Positions 1-5,638 are shown, counted from the stretch's first letter. The stretch: DNA of 7,612 nucleotides from Candidatus Izemoplasma sp. (GCA_007116105.1 SKJA01000073.1:1-7612), one strand, 5' to 3'. The notes: generated from the letters alone by a model not told the origin. Numbers and translations are program-made.

Positions 1-161
1 GCTGATTTGTTGACAACACCAAGGTCATGTAAATCGAGGTGGCATAGCGTTGGAACATGAATCCCAACACGTTTGGCAGCCTCTAAGACGGTGGTGCCTT
101 TTTCGACCGTGACAGGTAAGTCGTTGATGTAACAGGTGATCATTTTATGTAGTATTTTCAT
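1..161 (-). CDS. hydA: [FeFe]-hydrogenase catalytic subunit, N-terminal fragment (HydA/HndD type)
   Basis: Partial gene: the first 53 codons are visible and the rest lies beyond position 1. The protein begins MKILHKMITCYINDLPVTVE and continues into a 2Fe-2S plant-type ferredoxin fold. The segment at residues 36-52 (VPTLCHLDLHDLGVVNK) is characteristic of the N-terminal domain shared by NuoG and long [FeFe]-hydrogenases, and Cys40 would be the first cluster ligand. The H-cluster domain is outside the window, so the hydrogenase call rests on this domain and on the two upstream partner genes. A NuoG-like or formate dehydrogenase-type subunit is the alternative. The start at 161 is set by GGAGG at 169-173, 7 nt upstream; the in-frame ATG at 143 has no such site. 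The gene follows hydB with an 11-nt gap, and the hydB stop codon touches its ribosome binding site, so translation is probably coupled. The role would be proton reduction or H2 oxidation in the cytoplasm. Confidence 0.82.
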   Translation of the reverse strand, partial: MKILHKMITCYINDLPVTVEKGTTVLEAAKRVGIHVPTLCHLDLHDLGVVNKS

Positions 162-172
162 CAGATAGCCTC

Positions 173-1996
173 CTAAGGTCTCAAGACAGCATCGACTGGG
201 CAAGCATCATAACATGCACCACAACCAATACAATCGGCTTCCGTGACCACATGGGCTTCACGGACCTTTCCTACGATACAAGACACAGGACACACGCGGG
301 CACACTTAGTACACCCAATACACTTTTTCATGTCAATCGAGTATGCGGTCCGCTTCGTACGGTAAGCATAGGCTTCATATTCTTCAGGGAAGAAGTGGAG
401 CGTTGAGAGCACAGGGTTAGGTGCGGTTTGTCCTAAACCACACAGCGACGATACCTTAATGTTCTCACCCAATGAACGCAAACGTTCTAAATCCTCAGGT
501 GAGCCTTCCATGCTGGTAAGACGGTGGAGAATTTCATACATCCGTTTGGTTCCAATCCGGCACGGTGTGCATTTACCACAGGACTCATCCTGGGTAAAAT
601 CGAGGTAGAACTTGGCAATTTCAACCATGTCAGAATCTTCATCCATGACAATCATGCCTCCACTACCCATCATCGCACCAATCGCTTGCAAGGAATCGTA
701 GTCGATTGCGGTATCAAAATACTCAGGTGTGATGACGCCGCCGCTTGGGCCACCAATTTGGATGGCTTTAATGGCTTTGCCTTTAGGATGTCCGCCACCA
801 ATATCAAAGATGATTTCCCGGAACGTGGTGCCCATCGGCACTTCCACTAAACCAATGTTACGGATGTGTCCAGCTAAAGCGAAAACCTTTGTGCCAGAGG
901 ACTTTTGGGTCCCAATGGCTTTAAACATGTCCGCACCATGCAAAATAATGGCAGGCACATTTGCAAATGTTTCAACGTTGTTGACGTTCGAGGGTTTTCC
1001 ACGGTAGCCACTTTGTGAGGGGAACGGTGGCTTCTTATCGGGTTCTCCTCGGAAGCCTTCCATCGAACGGATTAAAGCGGTTTCTTCACCACAGACAAAA
1101 GCGCCTGCGCCAAGTTTAATTTCAACATCAAAATCAAAACCAGATCCAAAGATGTTTTTCCCTAAAAAGCCATGGGCTTGTGCATCTTTGATGGCAGTCC
1201 GTAAACGATCGGTGGCCAATCCATACTCTGCTCGAATGTAGATTAGTCCATGCGATGCGCCAATGGCATAGCCTGCAATGGCCATCGCTTCGATGATCGC
1301 ATGAGGATCTCCCTCACTGATTGAACGGTCCATAAAGGCCCCAGGATCGCCTTCATCGGCGTTACAAATGACGTATTTTTCATCTCCTGGTTCAGCGGCG
1401 GTGAACTGCCATTTTAAACCCGTTGAAAAACCACCACCGCCACGGCCTCTTAAACCAGAGTCTTTGACGGTTTCAACGACACTTTGAGGTGTCATGAGGG
1501 TGAGTGCTTTAGCGAGTGCAAAATAGCCATCTTTGGCCACATAATGTCGAATGTCTTCAGGGTCAATGTCGCCACAGTTACGTAGAGCCACACGGTGTTG
1601 TTTTTTATAAAAATCCATTCCCGAAGCGTCTTCACTGACAGTGTCTTCTCCAGGGTTACGGTACAGTAAGCGCGTCAGCACTTCACCGTTTAAGATATGA
1701 GATTCAAAAATCTCTTGAACATCTTGTACTTTGACACGGACATAATTGATGTCCCCGGGTTCGACTTTTAAAATCGGACCTTGTCCACAAAACCCAAAAC
1801 AGCCGGTCTTGATCAACTGAACACTGCCATGAAGGTCATGTTCTTGAATCAAATGATCAAACATGTCCACAATGATTTGTGCCTCAGAAGCAATGCAAGA
1901 GGTTCCGGCACACACCAACATCGTGAGTTTGAAATCCTCACGTTTTGGAAACGATGCTTTCCAAGTCTTTAACGCTTCAAACGATTCAATCCTCAT
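173..1996 (-). CDS. hydB: NAD(H)-binding flavoprotein subunit of the [FeFe]-hydrogenase (HydB/HndC, NuoF-like)
   Basis: A 607-residue diaphorase subunit carrying FMN and Fe-S clusters; it exchanges electrons with NAD(H) and passes them to HydA. Order of domains: thioredoxin-like 2Fe-2S domain (about 20-100; Cys29, Cys34, Cys66, Cys70); NuoF FMN/NADH domain (about 150-350) with the glycine-rich GLRGRGGGGFSTG at 181-193, CNADEGDPGAF at 211-221 and GAGAFVCGEETA at 296-307; SLBB domain (about 365-450); NuoF 4Fe-4S helical domain (Cys473, Cys476, Cys479, Cys519); C-terminal 2[4Fe-4S] ferredoxin (Cys559/562/565/569 and Cys589/592/595/599). This is the full HydB layout of trimeric hydrogenases, including those that bifurcate electrons between NAD and ferredoxin. 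The frame is open up to 2068, but the start at 1996 is chosen because AAGGAG lies 6 nt upstream and the family begins here; a longer start would intrude 83 nt into hydC. As called, the overlap with hydC is 11 nt. The stop is TAG. Confidence 0.95.
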   Translation of the reverse strand: MRIESFEALKTWKASFPKREDFKLTMLVCAGTSCIASEAQIIVDMFDHLIQEHDLHGSVQLIKTGCFGFCGQGPILKVEPGDINYVRVKVQDVQEIFESHILNGEVLTRLLYRNPGEDTVSEDASGMDFYKKQHRVALRNCGDIDPEDIRHYVAKDGYFALAKALTLMTPQSVVETVKDSGLRGRGGGGFSTGLKWQFTAAEPGDEKYVICNADEGDPGAFMDRSISEGDPHAIIEAMAIAGYAIGASHGLIYIRAEYGLATDRLRTAIKDAQAHGFLGKNIFGSGFDFDVEIKLGAGAFVCGEETALIRSMEGFRGEPDKKPPFPSQSGYRGKPSNVNNVETFANVPAIILHGADMFKAIGTQKSSGTKVFALAGHIRNIGLVEVPMGTTFREIIFDIGGGHPKGKAIKAIQIGGPSGGVITPEYFDTAIDYDSLQAIGAMMGSGGMIVMDEDSDMVEIAKFYLDFTQDESCGKCTPCRIGTKRMYEILHRLTSMEGSPEDLERLRSLGENIKVSSLCGLGQTAPNPVLSTLHFFPEEYEAYAYRTKRTAYSIDMKKCIGCTKCARVCPVSCIVGKVREAHVVTEADCIGCGACYDACPVDAVLRP

Positions 1997-2501
1997 GGCG
2001 TTCTCCTTGGTGTTTCTTAATGATTTTCCGCATTTCTTTTGGTTCGACGTTGCCATACACTTTCTCATTGACGGTTAACACAGGTGCTAACCCACACGCT
2101 CCGATGCAGCGCACATCTTTGATGGTAAAAAGACCATCATCAGAGATTTTGTTACGCTCACTCTTAGCTTCTTTTAAGGCCATGTCTAAGACTTTATCGG
2201 CGCCCTTCACGAAACACGCGGTTCCCATACAGACACTGACCGTGTATTTACCCATGGGCTCTTGGTTAAAAAAGGAGTAAAACGTCACGACGCCATTGAC
2301 ATGGGCACTGGGTAAGTTGAGTTTTAACGCAATGTGACGCTGCAAGTTTGGCGGCAAATACCCAAACATGATTTGTGCTTTGTGCAGCACATGGATGAGT
2401 TGTTCTTGTAAGTCGCCTTCGAGTGTCTCAATGTAGCCATCGAGCTCACTAAGCAGCGCACCATCCAACATAGACTCATCTAAAACTTTGTCTAAATGCA
2501 T
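1986..2501 (-). CDS. hydC: 2Fe-2S (thioredoxin-like) subunit of the [FeFe]-hydrogenase (HydC/HndA, NuoE-like)
   Basis: A 171-residue protein of the NuoE/24-kDa family at the usual length. Residues about 5-80 form the helical N-terminal part (KAQIMFGYLPPNLQRHIALKL and VNGVVTFYSFFN match the family). Residues about 85-165 form the thioredoxin-like 2Fe-2S domain, with ligands Cys91 and Cys96 in VCMGTACF and Cys132 and Cys136 in RCIGACGLAPV. It passes electrons within the cytoplasmic hydrogenase complex alongside HydB. First gene of the operon. The ATG at 2501 has only a modest ribosome site (AGTAGG, about 7 nt upstream); the internal Met11 has none. The stop TGA at 1986-1988 overlaps the hydB start by 11 nt, favouring coupled translation and equal subunit supply. 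With no separate HndB-type gene in the operon, the layout is the three-gene HydABC type rather than the four-gene HndABCD type. Confidence 0.94.
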   Translation of the reverse strand: MHLDKVLDESMLDGALLSELDGYIETLEGDLQEQLIHVLHKAQIMFGYLPPNLQRHIALKLNLPSAHVNGVVTFYSFFNQEPMGKYTVSVCMGTACFVKGADKVLDMALKEAKSERNKISDDGLFTIKDVRCIGACGLAPVLTVNEKVYGNVEPKEMRKIIKKHQGERHED

Positions 2502-2542
2502 TCTTTTACCTACTTTCTGTCATATAGATTTGACACACCTTC

Positions 2543-2548
2543 ATTGTA
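2543..2548 (-). promoter_or_regulatory. Candidate -10 element of the hydrogenase operon
   Basis: TACAAT on the minus strand, 42 nt before the hydC start. No acceptable -35 lies 16-18 bp upstream (the hexamers there are AGGAAA, TAGGAA and CTAGGA), and the TG of an extended -10 is missing. If this is the real promoter, it would be expected to need an activator, and a pair of direct repeats occupies the position where one would bind. A weaker alternative is TATATT at 2575-2580. Confidence 0.4.
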
Positions 2549-2550
2549 AC

Positions 2551-2585
2551 GTAAATAACGGCTATTTCCTAGTAAATATAGGCTA
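2551..2585. repeat. Pair of 14-nt direct repeats with 21-bp period upstream of hydC
   Basis: GTAAATAACGGCTA at 2551-2564 and GTAAATATAGGCTA at 2572-2585 agree at 12 of 14 positions and start 21 bp apart, which is two helical turns. On the minus strand each reads TAGCC-N2-TATTTAC, and the nearer copy ends 2 nt before the candidate -10 of the hydrogenase operon. This geometry is typical of tandem binding by an activator or response regulator. Which protein binds is not shown by the sequence. Confidence 0.55.
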
Positions 2586-2587
2586 AA

Positions 2588-2599
2588 GTAAGCGCTTAT
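2588..2599. promoter_or_regulatory. CcpA-box-like palindrome (cre-like) upstream of the hydrogenase operon
   Basis: TAAGCGCTTA at 2589-2598 is a perfect 10-bp palindrome matching the core of catabolite-responsive elements (consensus TGWNANCGNTNWCA). The 14-mer at 2587-2600 departs from that consensus at two positions, one at each edge. It lies upstream of the direct repeats, where CcpA more often activates than blocks. Whether the organism has CcpA cannot be seen here. Confidence 0.4.
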
Positions 2600-2616
2600 A
2601 AACATAAAGTTTATAA
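2596..2616. repeat. Inverted repeat TTATAAAC-N5-GTTTATAA upstream of hydC
   Basis: Two perfect 8-bp arms, 2596-2603 and 2609-2616, are separated by ATAAA. The repeat overlaps the right edge of the cre-like palindrome by 3 bp. It lacks a T run in the right place to be a terminator and looks like an operator for a dimeric regulator. It does not match the Rex consensus (TTGTGAA-N4-TTCACAA), the first candidate for an NADH-linked hydrogenase. AT-rich chance symmetry is the main alternative. Confidence 0.4.
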
Positions 2617-2618
2617 AT

Positions 2619-2647
2619 AAAAAAAACGCCTTTTGACAGGCGTTTTT
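2619..2647 (-). terminator. Intrinsic terminator of the small membrane protein gene
   Basis: A 9-bp stem (2622-2630 with 2639-2647) with an 8-nt loop; on the minus strand it is followed by a run of eight T. The stop codon of the upstream gene (2646-2648) is part of the stem. It separates that gene from the hydrogenase operon on the same strand, so the operon needs its own promoter between about 2502 and 2618. Confidence 0.85.
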
Positions 2648-2921
2648 ACGTTTCTTTTGCAATTTTTGCGTATTTTACAAGCGCGTAGATACCACTGACA
2701 ACAAAGGCGATAAAGAAGACGAATGCGAAGATGATGAAACCAAGACCACCAAGGTCGTTGCTTGCACGGGCTTGGATAAAACTCGTCCCCGCTATGGCCA
2801 ATGAAAACAGAGGAAACACAAACACTGCAATCGGCTTGAGTTTGTAAAGCAAACTCGATAAACCAATGGAAATTAGACTGATGACTGCTATCATGATGGT
2901 CAGTATCACTAGTGGGGGCAT
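2646..2921 (-). CDS. Small three-helix membrane protein of unknown function
   Basis: A 91-residue hydrophobic protein with three probable transmembrane helices at about 3-26, 30-50 and 57-83. Short basic segments (YKLKP at 26-30 and KYAKIAK at 83-89) fit a C-terminus in the cytoplasm. There is no recognisable catalytic motif and no Cys. The start at 2921 is chosen because AAAAGGAG lies 5 nt upstream; the frame stays open to 2978, but the longer version would start upstream of the predicted promoter. It is a single-gene unit with its own extended -10 promoter and terminator, divergent from the HxlR regulator gene. I do not recognise the family. Its size and helices resemble small Bacillota proteins such as YesK-like ones, but I cannot confirm this. 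Lying beside the hydrogenase operon does not by itself imply a shared role. Confidence 0.7.
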   Translation of the reverse strand: MPPLVILTIMIAVISLISIGLSSLLYKLKPIAVFVFPLFSLAIAGTSFIQARASNDLGGLGFIIFAFVFFIAFVVSGIYALVKYAKIAKET

Positions 2922-2945
2922 ATGAACTCCTTTTACTTTTTTATC

Positions 2946-2954
2946 ATTATAGCA
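2946..2954 (-). promoter_or_regulatory. Extended -10 promoter of the small membrane protein gene
   Basis: TGCTATAAT on the minus strand is a perfect extended -10 (TGN-TATAAT), 24 nt before the ATG at 2921. There is no good -35 at 16-18 bp, which extended -10 promoters can do without. It is back to back with the plus-strand promoter at 2990-3018; the two -10 boxes are about 60 bp apart. Confidence 0.7.
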
Positions 2955-2989
2955 TAAAGGTCTTCTTGAAGCGTCCAACGGACACCTAC

Positions 2990-3018
2990 TTTACTTATGT
3001 AAGCGCTCACGGTATAAT
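2990..3018 (+). promoter_or_regulatory. Promoter of the HxlR-SDR unit
   Basis: TTTACT (2990-2995), a 17-bp spacer and a perfect TATAAT (3013-3018). The predicted transcript starts near 3025, leaving a leader of only about 14 nt that is mostly the ribosome binding site. A short inverted repeat TTAC-TTAT-GTAA (2991-3002) covers the -35, and a CcpA-box match fills the spacer, so repression by occlusion is plausible. Confidence 0.7.
2998..3011. promoter_or_regulatory. Catabolite-responsive element (cre)-like site in the HxlR promoter
   Basis: TGTAAGCGCTCACG matches the cre consensus TGWNANCGNTNWCA at every position but the last. It lies entirely between the -35 and -10 boxes, the usual place for CcpA repression. 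It shares the 9-mer GTAAGCGCT with the palindrome upstream of the hydrogenase operon. Binding by a different LacI-family protein is possible. Confidence 0.5.
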
Positions 3019-3038
3019 GCTTATAAGAGGTGATCGAT

Positions 3039-3338
3039 ATGACGGCCCAACTGTGTCCTAAATTTTCTTATACAGCTACCTTGTTGTCAAAACGTTGGAC
3101 AGGTCTTATCGTCCGTCAACTGTTAGACCAACCAAAACGTTTCACTGAACTTCAACACACCATTGCCTGCAGTGCGAAGGTGCTTTCTCAACGACTGAAA
3201 GAACTCGAAGCCTCAGAGATTGTCAAACGTGTGCCTTGTGACGATTGTGCGTACGATGCGTACACGTTAACCCCCAAGGGCTCACAACTAAAACCCGTCT
3301 TAGAAGCGATGCAATCATGGGGTGAAATTTGGGTTTAA
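3039..3338 (+). CDS. HxlR-family winged-helix transcriptional regulator
   Basis: A 99-residue DNA-binding protein of the HxlR/MarR-like family, of normal length. The family pattern is clear: CPKFSYTATLLSKRWTGLIV (6-25), KRFTEL (33-38), the recognition-helix region KVLSQRLKELEASEIVKR (47-64), the wing (about 65-77) and YTLTPKG near 75-81, ending in SWGEIWV. Cys6 lies where redox-sensing members such as YodB carry their reactive Cys. Unusually, the wing carries a Cys-x-x-Cys (Cys67, Cys70; PCDDCAYDAY) where relatives usually have a Pro-rich YPEVPPRVEY-like stretch, and Cys44 lies before the recognition helix. A thiol- or metal-responsive repressor is therefore plausible but unproven. The ATG at 3039 is preferred over the in-frame GTG at 3030, because that GTG is inside the ribosome site AGAGGTGAT. 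It probably controls its own promoter and the SDR gene 52 nt downstream. Confidence 0.9.
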   Translation: MTAQLCPKFSYTATLLSKRWTGLIVRQLLDQPKRFTELQHTIACSAKVLSQRLKELEASEIVKRVPCDDCAYDAYTLTPKGSQLKPVLEAMQSWGEIWV

Positions 3339-3390
3339 CACCGTAGGGTGAAACCATACAGTACCACACTAAATCTAAAGGAGGATTCAC

Positions 3391-4137
3391 ATGAAAAGAG
3401 TCATTATCGTGACCGGAGGTGCCTCAGGTATCGGTAAAGAAGCAGCACTCAAGCTGGCCCATCAGGACGTCAGTGTGGTGGTTGCGGACATCAACATGGA
3501 ATTGGCTGAAGAGGTGGTTCTAGAGATCAAGAAGGCAAAAAAAGAAGCTGCGGCGTATCACTTAGACGTCAGTAAAAAGGAAAACATTCAAGCATGCATT
3601 GACTTCACGGTGGATAAATATGGCACCTTGACAGGCATGTTTAACAATGCGGGCATTGGTGCGTTAGCGCCATTCCCAGAACTTAGCAGTGAAGACTATG
3701 ACCGGATGATGCGCATCAACTTAGACGGCGTCTTCTACGGCATTCAATACGCTGGTAATAAAATGGTTGAACTCGGCGTGAAAGAAGGATCTATTGTTAA
3801 TACAGCGTCGATTTATGGCTTTGTTGGCGCTGCGACCAGCCCTCACTACAATGCGACCAAAGCGGCAGTGGTGTCACTGACCAAATCAGGGGCACAAGCC
3901 TACACGCCTCACGGCATTCGCGTCACCGCGATTGCGCCAGGCTTTACCGACACGCCCATGGTGCGTGGTGCCCTTGATGAAGAGGCGCTTAAGTTTTTAC
4001 AAGGATCGCACATGCGCAATCAGTTGCTGAGTGCTTCTGAAGTTGCGAACGTTGCGGTATGGCTTCTCTCCTCGGAATCGAGTGCAGTCAACGGATCAAC
4101 CATCCTTGCGGATGATGGATTCCTAGCCTTTAAATAA
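3391..4137 (+). CDS. Short-chain dehydrogenase/reductase (classical SDR), probably NAD-dependent
   Basis: A 248-residue oxidoreductase, the standard length of a classical SDR; acts in the cytoplasm and probably forms a tetramer. Visible motifs: the Rossmann glycine motif TGGASGIG (8-15); Asp33 at the end of strand beta-2, which favours NAD over NADP; NNAG (85-88); and the complete catalytic tetrad Asn110, Ser140, Tyr153 and Lys157 (YNATK). PG at 183-184 begins the usual substrate-loop region, and the C-terminus (NGSTILADDGFLAFK) matches the family, where GG-x-DGG is common. The substrate cannot be read from the sequence: a sugar, polyol, hydroxysteroid or 3-oxoacyl compound would all fit. A strong AAAGGAGG site lies 6 nt upstream of the ATG. 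It follows the HxlR gene by 52 nt with no terminator, so the two are probably co-transcribed. A weak internal promoter (TTAACA at 3335-3340, 16 bp, TACAGT at 3357-3362) is possible. Confidence 0.92.
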   Translation: MKRVIIVTGGASGIGKEAALKLAHQDVSVVVADINMELAEEVVLEIKKAKKEAAAYHLDVSKKENIQACIDFTVDKYGTLTGMFNNAGIGALAPFPELSSEDYDRMMRINLDGVFYGIQYAGNKMVELGVKEGSIVNTASIYGFVGAATSPHYNATKAAVVSLTKSGAQAYTPHGIRVTAIAPGFTDTPMVRGALDEEALKFLQGSHMRNQLLSASEVANVAVWLLSSESSAVNGSTILADDGFLAFK

Positions 4138-4142
4138 GATGG

Positions 4143-4174
4143 AAAAAGACGCCAAGTCACATTGGCGTCTTTTT
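4143..4174 (+). terminator. Strong intrinsic terminator after the SDR gene
   Basis: A 13-bp perfect stem (4143-4155 with 4162-4174), GACGCCAA core, 6-nt loop GTCACA and a T run, beginning 6 nt after the SDR stop codon. The A run on the left arm would let it work in both directions, but no minus-strand gene ends here. Confidence 0.93.
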
Positions 4175-4181
4175 GTTTTCA

Positions 4182-4210
4182 TTGAAAGAAAAGCCAAAAT
4201 CCAGTATAAT
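4182..4210 (+). promoter_or_regulatory. Sigma-A-type promoter of mgtE
   Basis: TTGAAA (4182-4187), a 17-bp spacer and a perfect TATAAT (4205-4210): the best match to consensus in the window. The predicted start near 4217 gives a leader of about 41 nt, far too short for an M-box magnesium riboswitch. A T8 run at 4231-4238 follows GACGGC, but no stem of more than 3 bp forms within the transcript. Confidence 0.85.
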
Positions 4211-4257
4211 AGGCTTAGTCTAAAGACGGCTTTTTTTTAGCGTCACAGAGAGGACGT

Positions 4258-5637
4258 ATGCCCATGGAAAAAGAAAAAATTCATCGGTTAAAAGAGATTC
4301 GCAACATGATTGTGAATCATCAGAATGAACAACTGAAACACTACGTGAATGAGTTAGAACCATATTTGTTAGCGGACATCATCGAAGTGCTCGAACCCGG
4401 GAAACAGTCGGTGGTTTTTCGTTTGCTTGATAAAGATACTGCACTTGAAGTGTTTGAATACATTGAAACAGACATTCAACAAGAGCTTATTCAAAGTTTT
4501 TCAGACAACGACGCAGTCAATTACTTCAAGAGTCTAGAACCGGATGACCGAGCCGCGTTGATGGATGAACTTCCAGCGAAAGTTGCGAAACATTTATTGT
4601 TGTCCTTATCAAAAAAAGAAAAAGATTTGACCACGCTCGTCATGGGTTACCGCAGCGGATCTGCAGGTAACATCATGACCCCAAAATACATCTCCTTCAA
4701 AAAAGGTTTAACCGTTCAAGAAGCACTGGATCGAATTCGTAAAGTCGGCGACGACATCGAAACCATTTATCATCTTTATGTGACCAATGCCACACGTCAA
4801 CTGGAGGGCATGATTGAACTGCGTGATTTAATTTTAGCCGATCCCACAGGTCTCATTGATGACATTATGATGGAAGATCCGATTAAAGCGTTTGTCGATG
4901 TAGACGATGGAGACGTTGCGAAACTGCTCCAAGATTCCGATCTCTTAGCCGTCCCAATTGTCGATAAAGATGACCGTCTTATCGGCGTCGTCACCGTCGA
5001 CGATGCGATGGACATCTTAGAAGATGACGCAATTGACCGAGAACTCACAAGTTCAGGGTTTTTAGAATTTTCAAACCGTGAAACAGACCGTTCAAAGATT
5101 CTTGTCAGTGGTACGCTTTGGCAGATTTGGAAGGTCCGTGTGCCCTTTTTACTGATCACCCTTGCGGGTGGGATGGTGGCCGGGGGTGTCATCAGTGGGT
5201 TTGAAGACACGCTGATGGCTGTCGCAGCACTCGCCTTTTTCATTCCGGTGGTGATGGACATGGGCGGGAATGTCGGCACACAATCCTCGACCATTTTCAC
5301 CCGGGCCTTGGCTTTAGGTCAAATTGATTTCCCGCGTTTCATCCGTCAATGGGGTAAGGAAGTGCTGGTTGGCTTTTCGATGGGTATTTTTCTAGGTCTC
5401 AGTGGGGCCTTGATTGTGTTTGTTTGGCAAAACGATCTCAACTTGGCGATTGTGATAGGCTTGGCACTGTTGTTCACGATTACGATTGCGACGGCGCTTG
5501 GATTTATGGTTCCGTTTTTACTGTTAAAATCCGGCGCGGATCAAGCCGCAGCCGCAGCGCCTTTTATCACAACCATTAAAGACATTTCAGGCTTGTTGGT
5601 GTATTTCTTACTTGCAAGCATCTTCTTGGGGATATAA
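4258..5637 (+). CDS. mgtE: MgtE-family magnesium transporter
   Basis: A 459-residue inner-membrane Mg2+ channel/transporter of full family length. Order of domains: cytosolic superhelical MgtE N domain (about 10-130); two CBS domains (about 135-200 and 201-262; MTPKYISF at 140-147, GVVTVDDAMDIL at 243-254) that bind Mg2+ and close the pore when it is plentiful; a connecting helix; and the membrane domain (about 290-459) with five predicted helices. The family signature PVVMDMGGNVGTQ (330-342) is intact. Asp442 in PFITTIKD appears to be the pore aspartate equivalent to Asp432 of the Thermus protein. Start choice is uncertain: GAGAGGA at 4248-4254 is only 3 nt before the ATG at 4258 but 9 nt before the second ATG at 4264, which would give 457 residues. 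It has its own promoter, and a small membrane protein gene begins one base after its stop. No riboswitch precedes it, unlike mgtE of Bacillus subtilis. Confidence 0.96.
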   Translation: MPMEKEKIHRLKEIRNMIVNHQNEQLKHYVNELEPYLLADIIEVLEPGKQSVVFRLLDKDTALEVFEYIETDIQQELIQSFSDNDAVNYFKSLEPDDRAALMDELPAKVAKHLLLSLSKKEKDLTTLVMGYRSGSAGNIMTPKYISFKKGLTVQEALDRIRKVGDDIETIYHLYVTNATRQLEGMIELRDLILADPTGLIDDIMMEDPIKAFVDVDDGDVAKLLQDSDLLAVPIVDKDDRLIGVVTVDDAMDILEDDAIDRELTSSGFLEFSNRETDRSKILVSGTLWQIWKVRVPFLLITLAGGMVAGGVISGFEDTLMAVAALAFFIPVVMDMGGNVGTQSSTIFTRALALGQIDFPRFIRQWGKEVLVGFSMGIFLGLSGALIVFVWQNDLNLAIVIGLALLFTITIATALGFMVPFLLLKSGADQAAAAAPFITTIKDISGLLVYFLLASIFLGI

Positions 5638-5638
5638 G

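Noticed and set aside
524..1007. Two plus-strand open frames inside hydB
   Set aside because: Both lie opposite strongly conserved NuoF motifs and show no domain or ribosome site.
1997..2068. Longer hydB start, adding 24 residues at the N-terminus
   Set aside because: It would overlap hydC by 83 nt, adds a Lys-rich stretch unlike the family, and the ATG at 1996 has a well-placed AAGGAG.
2596..2616. Rex operator for the hydrogenase operon
   Set aside because: The arms TTATAAAC/GTTTATAA and the 5-nt spacer do not fit TTGTGAA-N4-TTCACAA; reported only as an unassigned inverted repeat.
3339..3350. CACC-GTAG-GGTG repeat between the HxlR and SDR genes
   Set aside because: Only 4-bp arms with no extension; too short to separate from chance.
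4189..4234. Inverted repeat AAAAGCC/GGCTTTT followed by a T run before mgtE, resembling a terminator or attenuator
   Set aside because: The left arm lies upstream of the predicted mgtE transcript start and the loop would be 32 nt, so the hairpin cannot form in the mgtE mRNA; a strong SDR terminator already exists.
4797..5300. Open frame of 167 codons on the minus strand inside mgtE
   Set aside because: It is antisense to an intact, highly conserved transporter gene, its translation is Ser/Thr/Pro-rich and family-less, and it has no ribosome site or promoter.
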